Numbered from the stretch's first letter, positions 8,491 through 15,651 are shown. The stretch is 37,864 nucleotides of DNA from an uncultured Actinomycetes bacterium (GCA_937876415.1 CALEHE010000147.1:1-37864), one strand, 5' to 3'. Notes: a model not told the origin generated them from the sequence alone. Made by a program: numbers and translations.

Positions 8491-8910
8491 ATGAATCAGT
8501 CACCCGCGCTCGACCAAATCGCTTCATTGCTCCTTGCCGATCAAACCCAGACGGTGAACACTTCAATGCGAATTCCGGTCAATTTGCGCAACGCCGCCAT
8601 GATCGCAACCGACGAACTGAACTTGGCGCCAAGTACCACCACTCTCACGGTTGACGGCTTACGCCAACAGTTGCGGGCACTATTAATACGAGGCGCGCTC
8701 GACGAGCACTACACCAACTATCCAGATTCACGTCCTTCGTTGACAGAACTCGCGCAAGCTGAAGCAGATCTCACAAATCATCGTTTACGCCAACAGCCTC
8801 GCGTCATCGCCCAAGCCGCTCAAGACATTCTCAGCGTTCAACAAAATCCCTCCCCAGCGGATGTGCTTGTCTGGGCCGATGCACAGAACTTTTATCAAAC
8901 GCGCTCATGA
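8491..8910 (+). CDS. Antitoxin-like protein paired with PIN toxin
   Basis: This 139-residue protein is encoded immediately before a PIN-domain gene and overlaps it by ATGA (8907-8910). Its segment 21-62, TVNTSMRIPVNLRN followed by helices, looks like a ribbon-helix-helix DNA-binding fold (a beta strand then two helices). The remaining ~75 residues would neutralise the toxin. The perfect palindrome overlapping its promoter supports autoregulation. The start ATG has TACATT six bases upstream and no ribosome binding site, so it is probably translated from a leaderless mRNA. It is longer than classical VapB proteins (70-90 residues), so the fold assignment is tentative. The operon position is the strongest argument. 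Confidence 0.65.
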   Translation: MNQSPALDQIASLLLADQTQTVNTSMRIPVNLRNAAMIATDELNLAPSTTTLTVDGLRQQLRALLIRGALDEHYTNYPDSRPSLTELAQAEADLTNHRLRQQPRVIAQAAQDILSVQQNPSPADVLVWADAQNFYQTRS

Positions 8911-9338
8911 AGGACTTACTTAAGCCGGCGAGCATCATTGTTTTAGACAACGAAGCGATTCAAGCACTGAGTAATCAATCCCATCCGAAACACCGTCGTC
9001 TGTTGGCTCTCATTGAGCGATACCGGCAACACCTCGAACAAGGCTCACGCGTTTCTCTCATTGTCCCAACGACCGTACGTGTTGAAGCAATGATCAATCG
9101 TCAAGAGCCGAAAGCATCATTTGTGAACCGCATCGTCAACCAAGATCATGTACTTGACTCAAAGTACGCCGACCGAGCAGCCGAACTTCGCAATGATTTT
9201 TCATTTCTTTCAGTCGCCGATGGTCACATCGCAGCAATCGCGACTTTGTCGGATGCCGAAGTCGTCATCATCACAAGTGACGTCAAGGATTTTAGAAACA
9301 GCCTGTCCACAGAAAACGTCAACATTGTTCACATCTAG
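8907..9338 (+). CDS. PIN-domain ribonuclease, VapC-like toxin
   Basis: At 143 residues this is the usual size of VapC toxins, which are Mg-dependent RNases that cut tRNA or rRNA. The expected acidic residues of the PIN active site are present in order: Asp14 (IIVLDNEAI), Glu60 (TTVRVEAM), Asp105 (VADGHIAAIA) and Asp125 (IITSDVKDF). It follows the antitoxin gene with a 4-base ATGA overlap, giving coupled translation. Its 3' end is nine bases from the convergent GDT1-family gene. Nothing suggests truncation or inactivation. The RNA target cannot be predicted. Confidence 0.85.
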   Translation: MKDLLKPASIIVLDNEAIQALSNQSHPKHRRLLALIERYRQHLEQGSRVSLIVPTTVRVEAMINRQEPKASFVNRIVNQDHVLDSKYADRAAELRNDFSFLSVADGHIAAIATLSDAEVVIITSDVKDFRNSLSTENVNIVHI

Positions 9339-9346
9339 ACAAACAA

Positions 9347-9913
9347 CTAAACACCTTGCAGAATCAACAGAATTCCGAAGACGACAAAAAGTATTGAGGC
9401 GCCGTAACGAATTGTCTTTTCAGGCAGACGCGAACCTAAGTGATAGCCAACCAAAATCGCCAATGCATCGGCGGCCACCATGCCCAGAGTTGATCCTAAC
9501 CACGTACCAAATGCACCTTCTTTGGTCGCCAACGTGATGGTCGCCAACATCGTCTTGTCGCCCAATTCTGCAAGAAAGAACGCGATGCTGGCTGCGACTA
9601 CTGCGTTTCGCGTGTTCTTTTGTGCCGCTTGAGATTCTTCTTCGGTTAACTCATCACCGCGCCAGGTCCAGGCTGCAAACACTAAGAAGGCGATGCCGGC
9701 GACGATCGCAATCGTGTCAGTGGGGATACGCGCGCCAACCACCGCACCGATTCCTACGCTGATCGCGTGCGTCACCGCAGTGGCGATGGTAATTCCAAGC
9801 AACACCGGCCACGGTTTGTACCTAGCCGCGAAGGCCATCGCCATCAGTTGGCTCTTGTCACCCAATTCGGCAACGAAGATGACGCCGAAGCTTAGGAAAA
9901 AAGCCGACCACAT
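9347..9913 (-). CDS. GDT1/TMEM165 (UPF0016) family cation transporter
   Basis: This 188-residue membrane protein has six hydrophobic helices in two homologous halves. Each half carries the family motif E-x-G-D-K-[ST]: ELGDKS at 16-21 and ELGDKT at 116-121. A charged loop (RGDELTEEESQAAQKN) separates the halves. Family members export Mn2+ or exchange Ca2+/Mn2+ for protons. Manganese export is the likely role in bacteria, but the ion is not deducible here. TAGTCT lies eight bases before the ATG. The 60-base gap upstream is too short for a yybP-ykoY manganese riboswitch, which often precedes this family. Confidence 0.85.
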   Translation of the reverse strand: MWSAFFLSFGVIFVAELGDKSQLMAMAFAARYKPWPVLLGITIATAVTHAISVGIGAVVGARIPTDTIAIVAGIAFLVFAAWTWRGDELTEEESQAAQKNTRNAVVAASIAFFLAELGDKTMLATITLATKEGAFGTWLGSTLGMVAADALAILVGYHLGSRLPEKTIRYGASILFVVFGILLILQGV

Positions 9914-9921
9914 GCCGACGC

Positions 9922-9927
9922 AGACTA
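9922..9927 (-). promoter_or_regulatory. -10 element of the GDT1-family gene
   Basis: TAGTCT on the minus strand, eight bases before the ATG, fits the TANNNT spacing seen for other genes of the window. It suggests an independent promoter and a very short or absent leader. Confidence 0.4.
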
Positions 9928-9973
9928 ACTAAGAGAACGATGAGTCATTGGACTTTCGTATGGGACGAATTTT

Positions 9974-10402
9974 TCACGAGGGGCAACACACGTTGCCGCC
10001 TGATTCTTCCTGTCGACCGAGCGAAAGATTGGCGAACTGTTCAACATCAGAATGCTTGACGTAAAACTCCCATCTATGTCCGTCCACTCCGTCAACCCAA
10101 GTTTCAGTTTTTTCCGCAAAACAACATTGGGTGTCGTCGATTCCGGTTGTTGCCAAACCGGCATTGCGAAGGCGTCGATCTGCTTCAACCACCTCTTCAG
10201 CCGTGTCGGTCTCGACTCCTAAATGATTGATCGTGCCGCGTTCGCCACCTTTTTCAAAAATGACCAACTTCAGCGGCGGATCGACAATCGCCCAATTTGC
10301 ATACCCTGGCTTCACTTTCAAGGGCTCGGTATTAAAGAGTTTTGTGTAGAAGGCAATGGCTTCTTCTAGGTTGTCAACGTTGAGGGCGAGTTGTAAACGC
10401 AT
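9974..10402 (-). CDS. arsI: ArsI/CadI-like glyoxalase-fold protein (C-As lyase candidate)
   Basis: This 142-residue protein has the vicinal-oxygen-chelate fold. It carries the residues reported for ArsI, the non-haem Fe(II) dioxygenase that breaks the carbon-arsenic bond of trivalent organoarsenicals: metal ligands Gln4 (RLQLAL), His60 (INHLGVE) and Glu112 (HRWEFYV), and the vicinal arsenic-binding pair Cys93-Cys94 in DTQCCFAEK. The PGYANWAIVDPPLKLVIFE segment (32-50) is also typical. Another CC pair lies near the C-terminus (NVCCPS). Actinobacterial homologues are often annotated CadI (cadmium-induced). No arsR or efflux gene lies beside it, so the resistance role is inferred from residues alone. 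It is divergent from the DinB-type gene with an inverted repeat between. Confidence 0.75.
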   Translation of the reverse strand: MRLQLALNVDNLEEAIAFYTKLFNTEPLKVKPGYANWAIVDPPLKLVIFEKGGERGTINHLGVETDTAEEVVEADRRLRNAGLATTGIDDTQCCFAEKTETWVDGVDGHRWEFYVKHSDVEQFANLSLGRQEESGGNVCCPS

Positions 10403-10431
10403 ATCTCGTTCATATCACTTTTAAACGAGAT
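10403..10431. repeat. Inverted repeat between arsI-like and DinB-type genes
   Basis: ATCTCGTT (10403-10410) and AACGAGAT (10424-10431) form perfect 8-bp arms around 13 bases. It fills the 42-base divergent gap, touches the start codon of the arsI-like gene and ends at the extended -10 of the other gene, so a bound regulator could control both. Confidence 0.5.
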
Positions 10432-10439
10432 GGTATACT
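10431..10439 (+). promoter_or_regulatory. Extended -10 promoter of DinB-type gene
   Basis: TGGTATACT contains a TGN extension and the hexamer TATACT (10434-10439), the best -10 in the window. It ends five bases before the ATG at 10445 and favours this start over the in-frame ATG at 10430, which would lie upstream of the promoter hexamer. Confidence 0.65.
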
Positions 10440-10444
10440 GCCAT

Positions 10445-11086
10445 ATGACTTTTCTTCAGTCTGATGCCGAAGTCGTACGGGCTTATCTTGAATTTCGTAC
10501 ACGAGTCGTGGGCCTGATTCGTGAGATCCCCGAGTCGCAAGCGTCTTTGTCAGTTCCGCTTTGCCCAGATTGGGAAGTCAGCGGTTTGATTTCGCACATC
10601 GTCGGAGTACCTGAGGACATCTTGGCGGGTCGAATGGAAGGCGTGACAACCGAAGCCTGGACTCAGGCCCAAGTTGATCGCCACGAAGGTGAATCACTTT
10701 CCCAACTCGCCGACGCACTTCTCGCAACGGGGACCGAATTTGATGTTCTACTGCCCCACATTCCGAGTCCTATTAATTCGCAAATGATGATGGACGCAGT
10801 CACCCACGAACACGACTTGCGCCACGCGATTGGACGTGCCGGTGCACAAGATTCTTTGGCAGTCAACATTGCCCTCGGCTGGCTTCTCAATATGGTCGAA
10901 GGAAAAGCCCCGGGCCGAGCCCAAGAACTCATTGATTCGGGGGTCTCGCGTTTTGAGCTCATGCGCAGCCTGACTGGCCGTAGGTCCATCGAACAAATGA
11001 AACAACTTGGTTTAGACGGTGAACAAGTCACATTGCTTCTCCAAGGAACTCCGCTGCGCGTCCCAACCACCGCTATCGAAATCTAA
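10445..11086 (+). CDS. Mycothiol-dependent maleylpyruvate isomerase-family (DinB-fold) protein
   Basis: This 213-residue protein belongs to the actinobacterial TIGR03083/MDMPI_N family. The N-terminal four-helix DinB-like domain shows the typical CPDWEVSGLISHIVG (His in the second helix) and the metal-site motif THEHDLRHAIG around residues 117-127, together supplying three His ligands. Family members use mycothiol as cofactor in isomerisation or thiol transfer. Most are uncharacterised, so the substrate is open. The start at 10445 is chosen because a strong extended -10 ends just before it. An in-frame ATG lies 15 bases upstream. It is divergent from the arsI-like gene and followed by a long hairpin. 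Confidence 0.8.
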   Translation: MTFLQSDAEVVRAYLEFRTRVVGLIREIPESQASLSVPLCPDWEVSGLISHIVGVPEDILAGRMEGVTTEAWTQAQVDRHEGESLSQLADALLATGTEFDVLLPHIPSPINSQMMMDAVTHEHDLRHAIGRAGAQDSLAVNIALGWLLNMVEGKAPGRAQELIDSGVSRFELMRSLTGRRSIEQMKQLGLDGEQVTLLLQGTPLRVPTTAIEI

Positions 11087-11090
11087 ACCT

Positions 11091-11145
11091 GTGATTCTGG
11101 TGCAGATTTGTTGCGAATTATGCAACGATTCTGCACCAGAATCAC
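11091..11145. repeat. Long near-perfect hairpin (24-bp arms, 7-base loop)
   Basis: The arms 11091-11114 and 11122-11145 pair at 22 of 24 positions. The outer 16 pairs (GTGATTCTGGTGCAGA/TCTGCACCAGAATCAC) are perfect, and the loop is GAATTAT. It starts five bases after the stop codon of the DinB-type gene. There is no T-tract on either side, so it may be a U-less terminator, an mRNA-stabilising structure or a small repeat element. Confidence 0.75.
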
Positions 11146-11185
11146 GTTGGTTCGTTATTGTTGACAGGTATTCCAAGGGAGACAT

Positions 11186-11731
11186 ATGAACGGCAAAGCT
11201 ACGTTTACTCGATTTGAAGATTCAACCAAAGCCGAGTGGGACGAAATCATGCAATGCATGAAACACACCCAGTCTCTTGTTCCTGATCGCATCCTTGAAC
11301 AACTGCGTCATCTCGCAAGTGATGACGGAGGTTTTCCAGTGTCACGACTTGAGCACTCGCTGCAAACTGCAACGCGAGCCATGCGCGGCGGAGAAAAAGA
11401 TGAGTACATCGCATGTGCACTCATCCATGACATCGGCGACACGTTGTCGCCATACAACCACCCAGCCATTGCCTCCGCCATTGTGAAGCCGTTTGTCAGC
11501 GAAGCAAATCACTGGATGGTCGAACACCACGGCATTTTCCAGGGCTACTATTTCTGGCATCACCTTGGCCTTGACCGCAACACTCGTGATGCATTCCGCG
11601 ACAATCCGCATTACGAATACACCGAAGAGTTTTGCGCCAAGTACGACCAAGTGGCCTTTGACCCCGAGTATAAAAGCGAGACACTGGAGTTTTTTGAACC
11701 CCTGATCAGGGCAACTTTCTCAGGGCGGTAA
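11186..11731 (+). CDS. HD-domain protein, PhnZ/MIOX-like
   Basis: This 181-residue protein carries an HD metal site: His57 (RLEHSLQTA), His81-Asp82 (ALIHDIGD), His92 (YNHPA) and further His at 109 and 114-115 (NHWMVEHH). The order EHSLQTATRA...G...EY.ACALIHDIGD resembles the diiron oxygenase branch (PhnZ, myo-inositol oxygenase and relatives), whose members cleave C-C or C-P bonds. A plain HD phosphohydrolase is the alternative. Unlike many neighbours it has a good ribosome binding site, AAGGGAG at 11175-11181. No phosphonate or inositol genes are next to it. The function is therefore a family-level call only. Confidence 0.75.
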   Translation: MNGKATFTRFEDSTKAEWDEIMQCMKHTQSLVPDRILEQLRHLASDDGGFPVSRLEHSLQTATRAMRGGEKDEYIACALIHDIGDTLSPYNHPAIASAIVKPFVSEANHWMVEHHGIFQGYYFWHHLGLDRNTRDAFRDNPHYEYTEEFCAKYDQVAFDPEYKSETLEFFEPLIRATFSGR

Positions 11732-11741
11732 ATACAAATGG

Positions 11742-11766
11742 CAATTAGTCAATAATTGACTAATTG
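11742..11766. promoter_or_regulatory. Perfect palindrome before modA (candidate operator)
   Basis: CAATTAGTCAA (11742-11752) and TTGACTAATTG (11756-11766) are perfect 11-bp arms around TAA. The right arm includes TTGACT, a good -35, so a bound dimer would occlude the promoter of the mod operon. The operon's own PadR-type protein is the obvious candidate. The sequence differs from the E. coli ModE site. Confidence 0.65.
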
Positions 11767-11785
11767 GGAAATCCACAGATAACTT
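11756..11785 (+). promoter_or_regulatory. Promoter of the modABC-padR operon
   Basis: TTGACT (-35, 11756-11761), an 18-base spacer and TAACTT (-10, 11780-11785) lie just before the modA ATG at 11792, six bases after the -10. The mRNA should be leaderless. This is the one promoter of the set with a clear -35. Confidence 0.6.
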
Positions 11786-11791
11786 GGACCC

Positions 11792-12550
11792 ATGTTCGGT
11801 CGCAGAGTGCTCATCGTTGCTCTGGTTCTGCTGATCTTTTTAGCAGCGTGCTCTTCATCGTCTGAATCACAACAGCAGACCACTCTCAACGTCTATGCAG
11901 CGTCGTCTCTTGCCGCCCCATTTACCTACGCCGGTCTTGCTTACGAGAAAGAACATCCAGGTGTGAAGGTGCAGTTCAATCTGGGAGCTTCTTCCGATTT
12001 GGCACGCTTTATACAAGAAGGTGCTCCAGCGGATGTGTTCGCATCGGCAGATAACACGAACATGGACAAAGTTGAGTCACAGGATTTACTCGACTCGCAA
12101 TCGTTCATTTTTGCAACTAGTTATCTTGAGATCATTGTCGAAAAAGGCAATCCCCTCAACATCTCATCACTACAAGACCTCACTCATCCTGATCTGATTT
12201 TTGTCACCACCAATCCTGAAGTTCCGATCGGCAGGTACACCGCTGCAGCATTCGAGAAAGCCAGCGTCACAGTCGCCCCCGATTCTCTTGAAAGCAACGT
12301 CAAGGGAATCATGCTGAAGGTGGCAAGTGGTGAAGCCGATGTCGGAATCGTGTACCACTCTGAGGTCATTGCTTCAGTTGATCAAGTTGAGGGAGTCGAA
12401 ATTCCGACTGAATTCAACATCGTGGCTGAATTTCCAATAGGCATCATCAAGGATTCTGCAAATAAGAAAGAGGCACAAAGGTTTATTGATTACTTGTTGT
12501 CTCCTGTAGGTCAATCGGTACTGACCCAATATGGTTTTCAAACTCCATGA
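11792..12550 (+). CDS. modA: Molybdate ABC transporter substrate-binding lipoprotein ModA
   Basis: This 252-residue protein has a lipoprotein signal peptide: basic MFGRR, hydrophobic core, then LAAC with lipid-modified Cys20 and a Ser-rich linker. The mature domain is a type-II periplasmic binding fold beginning LNVYAASSL, the ModA/WtpA signature for the oxyanion-binding loop, followed by FNLGASSDLARFIQEGAPADVFASAD, also typical. It captures molybdate or tungstate outside the membrane and delivers it to ModB. It is first in a four-gene operon; its stop overlaps modB in ATGA. Specificity for molybdate versus tungstate cannot be decided from sequence. Confidence 0.9.
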   Translation: MFGRRVLIVALVLLIFLAACSSSSESQQQTTLNVYAASSLAAPFTYAGLAYEKEHPGVKVQFNLGASSDLARFIQEGAPADVFASADNTNMDKVESQDLLDSQSFIFATSYLEIIVEKGNPLNISSLQDLTHPDLIFVTTNPEVPIGRYTAAAFEKASVTVAPDSLESNVKGIMLKVASGEADVGIVYHSEVIASVDQVEGVEIPTEFNIVAEFPIGIIKDSANKKEAQRFIDYLLSPVGQSVLTQYGFQTP

Positions 12551-13365
12551 GACAATCACCGCGTCATCGCCAAAAACTTCCTTGGCCAATCTTGGCAATT
12601 GCATTGTTGGCCGTTGCTTTCATACTTTCGCCATTTATCGGTTTGTTATGGCGCACCCCCTGGAGCAAATTCACCGACATCGTTATGAAGCAAGAAATTC
12701 GAGACGCCTTATGGCTGTCATTGAAGACATCGTTAATGACGGCAATTCTCTGCGTCATCTTCGGTGTTCCACTCGCATGGCTCTTAGCCCGTGTGAATTT
12801 TCCTGGGCGCCGGTTTATTCGTGCTTTGATGACTCTGTCAATGGTTCTTCCTCCTGTCGTTGGTGGTATCGCGTTGCTCTATACATTCGGCCGACGTGGC
12901 CTCTTCGGCCAATACCTCGATAGTTGGTTCGGTATTCGCTTACCCTTCACAACTACTGCTGTCGTCATGGCGCAATGCTTTGTAGCGTTGCCCTTTTTGG
13001 TCCTCTCAGTTGAAGCGGGCTTACGTCAACTTGACACACGATTTGAAGATGTCGCACGAACCCTCGGAGGTTCGCGGTGGTATGTGTTTCGTCGGGTCAC
13101 CCTGCCCAGCATCAAACCAAGTCTCATTGCTGGTCTAGTGCTCGCATGGGCGCGGGCGCTCGGAGAATTTGGCGCCACCATCACTTTTGCCGGCAACTTG
13201 CCGGGCACGACGCAGACCATGCCACTTGCCACGTACGCCGCACTCGATTCAAATCCTGAATCAGCCTTGATTCTTTCTCTCGTCATGGTCGCGGTTGCTT
13301 TTTCAATTCTGATAGCGCTCAGAGATCGTTGGTTGGGCCGCGCTGATCAAGGCCTTGCGCTATGA
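12547..13365 (+). CDS. modB: Molybdate ABC transporter permease ModB
   Basis: This 272-residue inner-membrane protein has about six hydrophobic segments and a BPD-type permease domain. The EAA loop that contacts the ATPase is visible near the middle (EDVARTLGGSRWYVFRRVTLP), followed by the ModB-typical ARALGEFGATITFAGN. It starts in an ATGA overlap with modA and ends in an ATGA overlap with modC, so the three proteins should be made in fixed proportion. It forms the membrane channel of the molybdate importer as a homodimer. No defects are seen. Confidence 0.92.
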   Translation: MRQSPRHRQKLPWPILAIALLAVAFILSPFIGLLWRTPWSKFTDIVMKQEIRDALWLSLKTSLMTAILCVIFGVPLAWLLARVNFPGRRFIRALMTLSMVLPPVVGGIALLYTFGRRGLFGQYLDSWFGIRLPFTTTAVVMAQCFVALPFLVLSVEAGLRQLDTRFEDVARTLGGSRWYVFRRVTLPSIKPSLIAGLVLAWARALGEFGATITFAGNLPGTTQTMPLATYAALDSNPESALILSLVMVAVAFSILIALRDRWLGRADQGLAL

Positions 13366-14045
13366 CATTTGATACGCGCTTCACTCTCACACGTGGGTCT
13401 TTTGAACTCAATGTTGATATCTCATTTCACGAAGGTGAGGTTGTGGCGATCATGGGACCCAATGGATCGGGCAAATCAACTTTTCTTCATGCCATCGCCG
13501 GCTTACTCCCTGCGACCTCTGGATCTTTAGTCCTTGACGACCAAACATTGGACGAGGCAACAAGCGAAGTTTTCATAGATCCCACTCAACGACCGGTCGG
13601 CATTGTCTTTCAGGGTGGACTTCTTTTTGAGACCATGACGATTCTTGAGAACATCATTTTCGGACTGCGCGCTCGCAAGATCAAGCGAACAGATGCGACA
13701 CATCAGGCCCAACCGTTGATTAATCAATTCGGACTGGCTGAACTTCTTGATCGCCATCCACGCGAACTCAGTGGCGGACAAGCGCAACGAGTCGCTATTG
13801 CGCGGGCCTTAATCACCGCCCCCAAGGTCTTATTGCTTGATGAACCCATGTCTGGTCTTGACACCACAACACGACAACTTGTCCGTGCCGAGTTTCGCGA
13901 AGTGCTGGCAGGCTTTGCCGGATATCGAATTCTGGTGACTCATGATGTAAACGACGCACTTTCAATGGCTGATCGAATCATTGAACTTGACCACGGCAAA
14001 GTTATTTGGGACGGATCCACGTCTGAGTACCGAGGAAAGTTATGA
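13362..14045 (+). CDS. modC: Molybdate ABC transporter ATPase ModC, short form
   Basis: This 227-residue ABC ATPase has Walker A GPNGSGKST (32-40), the signature LSGGQAQRVAIARAL, Walker B VLLLDEP and the switch His in LVTHD. It energises molybdate uptake through ModB. Classical ModC proteins are about 350 residues with a C-terminal TOBE/Mop domain that binds molybdate and regulates activity. That domain is absent here, and the protein ends shortly after the nucleotide-binding domain, so substrate inhibition of the transporter by that route is not possible. The start overlaps modB and the stop overlaps the PadR-type gene, both in ATGA. Confidence 0.9.
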   Translation: MTFDTRFTLTRGSFELNVDISFHEGEVVAIMGPNGSGKSTFLHAIAGLLPATSGSLVLDDQTLDEATSEVFIDPTQRPVGIVFQGGLLFETMTILENIIFGLRARKIKRTDATHQAQPLINQFGLAELLDRHPRELSGGQAQRVAIARALITAPKVLLLDEPMSGLDTTTRQLVRAEFREVLAGFAGYRILVTHDVNDALSMADRIIELDHGKVIWDGSTSEYRGKL

Positions 14046-14569
14046 GTCGCCAAGCCCGCGAGTCACATGATCTTCTTCTCGGCGAATGGGCATGTCTTGG
14101 CTTGTTGTACAAAAAGCCATCGCATGGTTTTGCGATCGCGGCACGACTCAAACCCGGTTCTGACATTGGTCGTATCTGGTCATTGACTCGACCACTCACC
14201 TATCGTGCACTTGAACAACTGCAGATTCATGGCTACGTCGAAGAATCAGGTGAAGAAGTAGGTCTGGCCGGCGGCAATCGAACACTTCTCACGATGACGA
14301 AACCGGGGCGAGCAATCTTCCGCACGTGGGTCAATACCCCGGTCGTTCATTTACGAGATATGCGCAGTGAATTGTTACTCAAACTTGTATTGGCTGATGA
14401 ATGCGGAATTGACATCTCCGACATGTTGAAAGCTCAGCGAAAAAACATCAAAACGCTGCAACGCAATATTGAAAGCAGTCTTGTCGGTACCGATAAACCT
14501 GACACAGTGCATCAATGGCGTCGCGAGATCGCTGAAGCAACCCTGCGCTTCATTGACTCAATCAAGTAG
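14042..14569 (+). CDS. PadR-family transcriptional regulator, last gene of mod operon
   Basis: This 175-residue protein has a winged-helix N-terminal domain of PadR type (LLGEWACLGLLYKKPSHGFAIA, then LTYRALEQLQIHGYVEES with the recognition helix and wing) and a C-terminal helical dimerisation domain (SELLLKLVLAD ... LRFIDSIK). It is translationally coupled to modC by ATGA, which suggests that it regulates the transporter and so replaces ModE. The palindrome overlapping the modA promoter is a plausible binding site. Whether it senses molybdate directly is unknown, since no Mop domain is present. Its stop abuts that of the convergent pirin gene. Confidence 0.8.
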   Translation: MSRQARESHDLLLGEWACLGLLYKKPSHGFAIAARLKPGSDIGRIWSLTRPLTYRALEQLQIHGYVEESGEEVGLAGGNRTLLTMTKPGRAIFRTWVNTPVVHLRDMRSELLLKLVLADECGIDISDMLKAQRKNIKTLQRNIESSLVGTDKPDTVHQWRREIAEATLRFIDSIK

Positions 14570-15520
14570 TTAGCCCCTATAGGGACGAATACCGCCGACC
14601 GGAACAGTTCCGAGTCGGCCTTGTTGATAGTCATCAAATGCTTGACGAATTTCGTTTTCGGTATTCATTACAAAGGGGCCGTAGGCGACAACTGGTTCGC
14701 CAATGGGTTGTCCACCAAGTAATAAGACGTCAAGTGACGAATCGTCATCGGCTTGCAGCGAAATTGAGTCGCCGCTTCCGTACACCGCCAACTGTCCCAA
14801 ACGAAGTGGCCGACGCTCATCACTTACTGAACCCGAACCGGCGAGCACGTAAGCCAGTGCATTAAAGGCTGGATTCCAAGGCAACTCAACGCGCGCACCG
14901 GCTGCAAGGGTTACATGTGAAACAACAATGGGCGTATGCGTCGAACCAGGTCCGTGAAATTCGCCCAAATCGCCCGCAATCAAACGAATGAGCGCACCAC
15001 CATCGGGTGACGACAACAACGTCACCAGATCGGCTTCAAGATTTTGATACGCCGGCGAAATCATTTTTTTGTGACTGGGAAGATTCACCCACAACTGCAC
15101 ACCGTGAAACAGGCCTCCAGCGATGACTAATTTTTCGGGGGGAGTTTCAATATGCAAAATTCCGGCACCAGCGGTCATCCATTGAGTTGCACCATCGGCA
15201 ATCACTCCGCCGCCGCCGTGTGAATCTTGATGAACGAAAATCCCATCCATGATGTACGTGACCGTTTCGAAACCACGATGTGGATGCCAATCGGTTCCAC
15301 GCGGTTCATACGGGGCGTAATTGACTTCGCCCATTTGATCCATATGAATGAATGGGTCAAGAATCTCTCGGCTCACACCCGCAAAAGCTCGACGCACTGG
15401 GAAACCTTCGCCCTCATGACCACTTGGGGCTGTTGTCACCGAAATGACCGGACGAGAATGACCTCCGATCGGTGCGGAAATACGAGGAAGAGTCAAAGTA
15501 TCGGCGGTAATTGCGGGCAT
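14570..15520 (-). CDS. Pirin-family protein
   Basis: This 316-residue double cupin shows the pirin metal site in the N-terminal barrel: DWHPHRGFETVTY (two His) followed by the later HIETPP segment containing His and Glu, and the family hallmark GGVIADGATQWMTAGAGILH. Pirins bind Fe or other metals. Bacterial ones act as quercetinases or redox sensors, or modulate metabolic enzymes, so the exact job is open. The start ATG lies beside a divergent MFS transporter gene with an inverted repeat between. Its stop directly abuts that of the padR gene, leaving no room for a terminator between the convergent genes. Confidence 0.9.
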   Translation of the reverse strand: MPAITADTLTLPRISAPIGGHSRPVISVTTAPSGHEGEGFPVRRAFAGVSREILDPFIHMDQMGEVNYAPYEPRGTDWHPHRGFETVTYIMDGIFVHQDSHGGGGVIADGATQWMTAGAGILHIETPPEKLVIAGGLFHGVQLWVNLPSHKKMISPAYQNLEADLVTLLSSPDGGALIRLIAGDLGEFHGPGSTHTPIVVSHVTLAAGARVELPWNPAFNALAYVLAGSGSVSDERRPLRLGQLAVYGSGDSISLQADDDSSLDVLLLGGQPIGEPVVAYGPFVMNTENEIRQAFDDYQQGRLGTVPVGGIRPYRG

Positions 15521-15545
15521 GCCTTATTCAACACTTGCAACCAGC

Positions 15546-15575
15546 ACAAAAATTCAAGTTGTCAAGAATTTTTGT
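15546..15575. repeat. Inverted repeat between pirin and MFS genes
   Basis: ACAAAAATTC (15546-15555) and GAATTTTTGT (15566-15575) are perfect 10-bp arms around a 10-base spacer (AAGTTGTCAA). It lies 25 bases before the pirin start on its strand and 65 bases before the MFS -10. It may be an operator, or a hairpin in the pirin leader. Confidence 0.5.
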
Positions 15576-15639
15576 CACTCACACACCACCACCTGACTGC
15601 ACAACTTATGCCAACCCAAATCCTCAAGGCCCAGTCGTC

Positions 15640-15645
15640 TATCGT
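15640..15645 (+). promoter_or_regulatory. -10 element that fixes the MFS gene start
   Basis: TATCGT lies exactly six bases before the GTG at 15652. This is the same spacing as at other leaderless genes here and argues against the longer reading frame that begins inside the pirin gene. Confidence 0.5.
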
Positions 15646-15651
15646 GCAACA

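Noticed and set aside
9914-9973. Manganese (yybP-ykoY) riboswitch before the GDT1-family gene
   Set aside because: The gap is only 60 bases, a -10 lies eight bases before the start, and no riboswitch core could be folded.
11161-11166. TTGACA as a -35 box for the HD-domain gene
   Set aside because: It is only 20 bases from the ATG, so a matching -10 would lie at the start codon, while this gene has a ribosome binding site that needs a leader.
15511-15651. Extended N-terminus of the MFS gene from TTG 15511
   Set aside because: It overlaps the pirin start and contains the intergenic inverted repeat, and a better GTG with a -10 six bases upstream lies at 15652.
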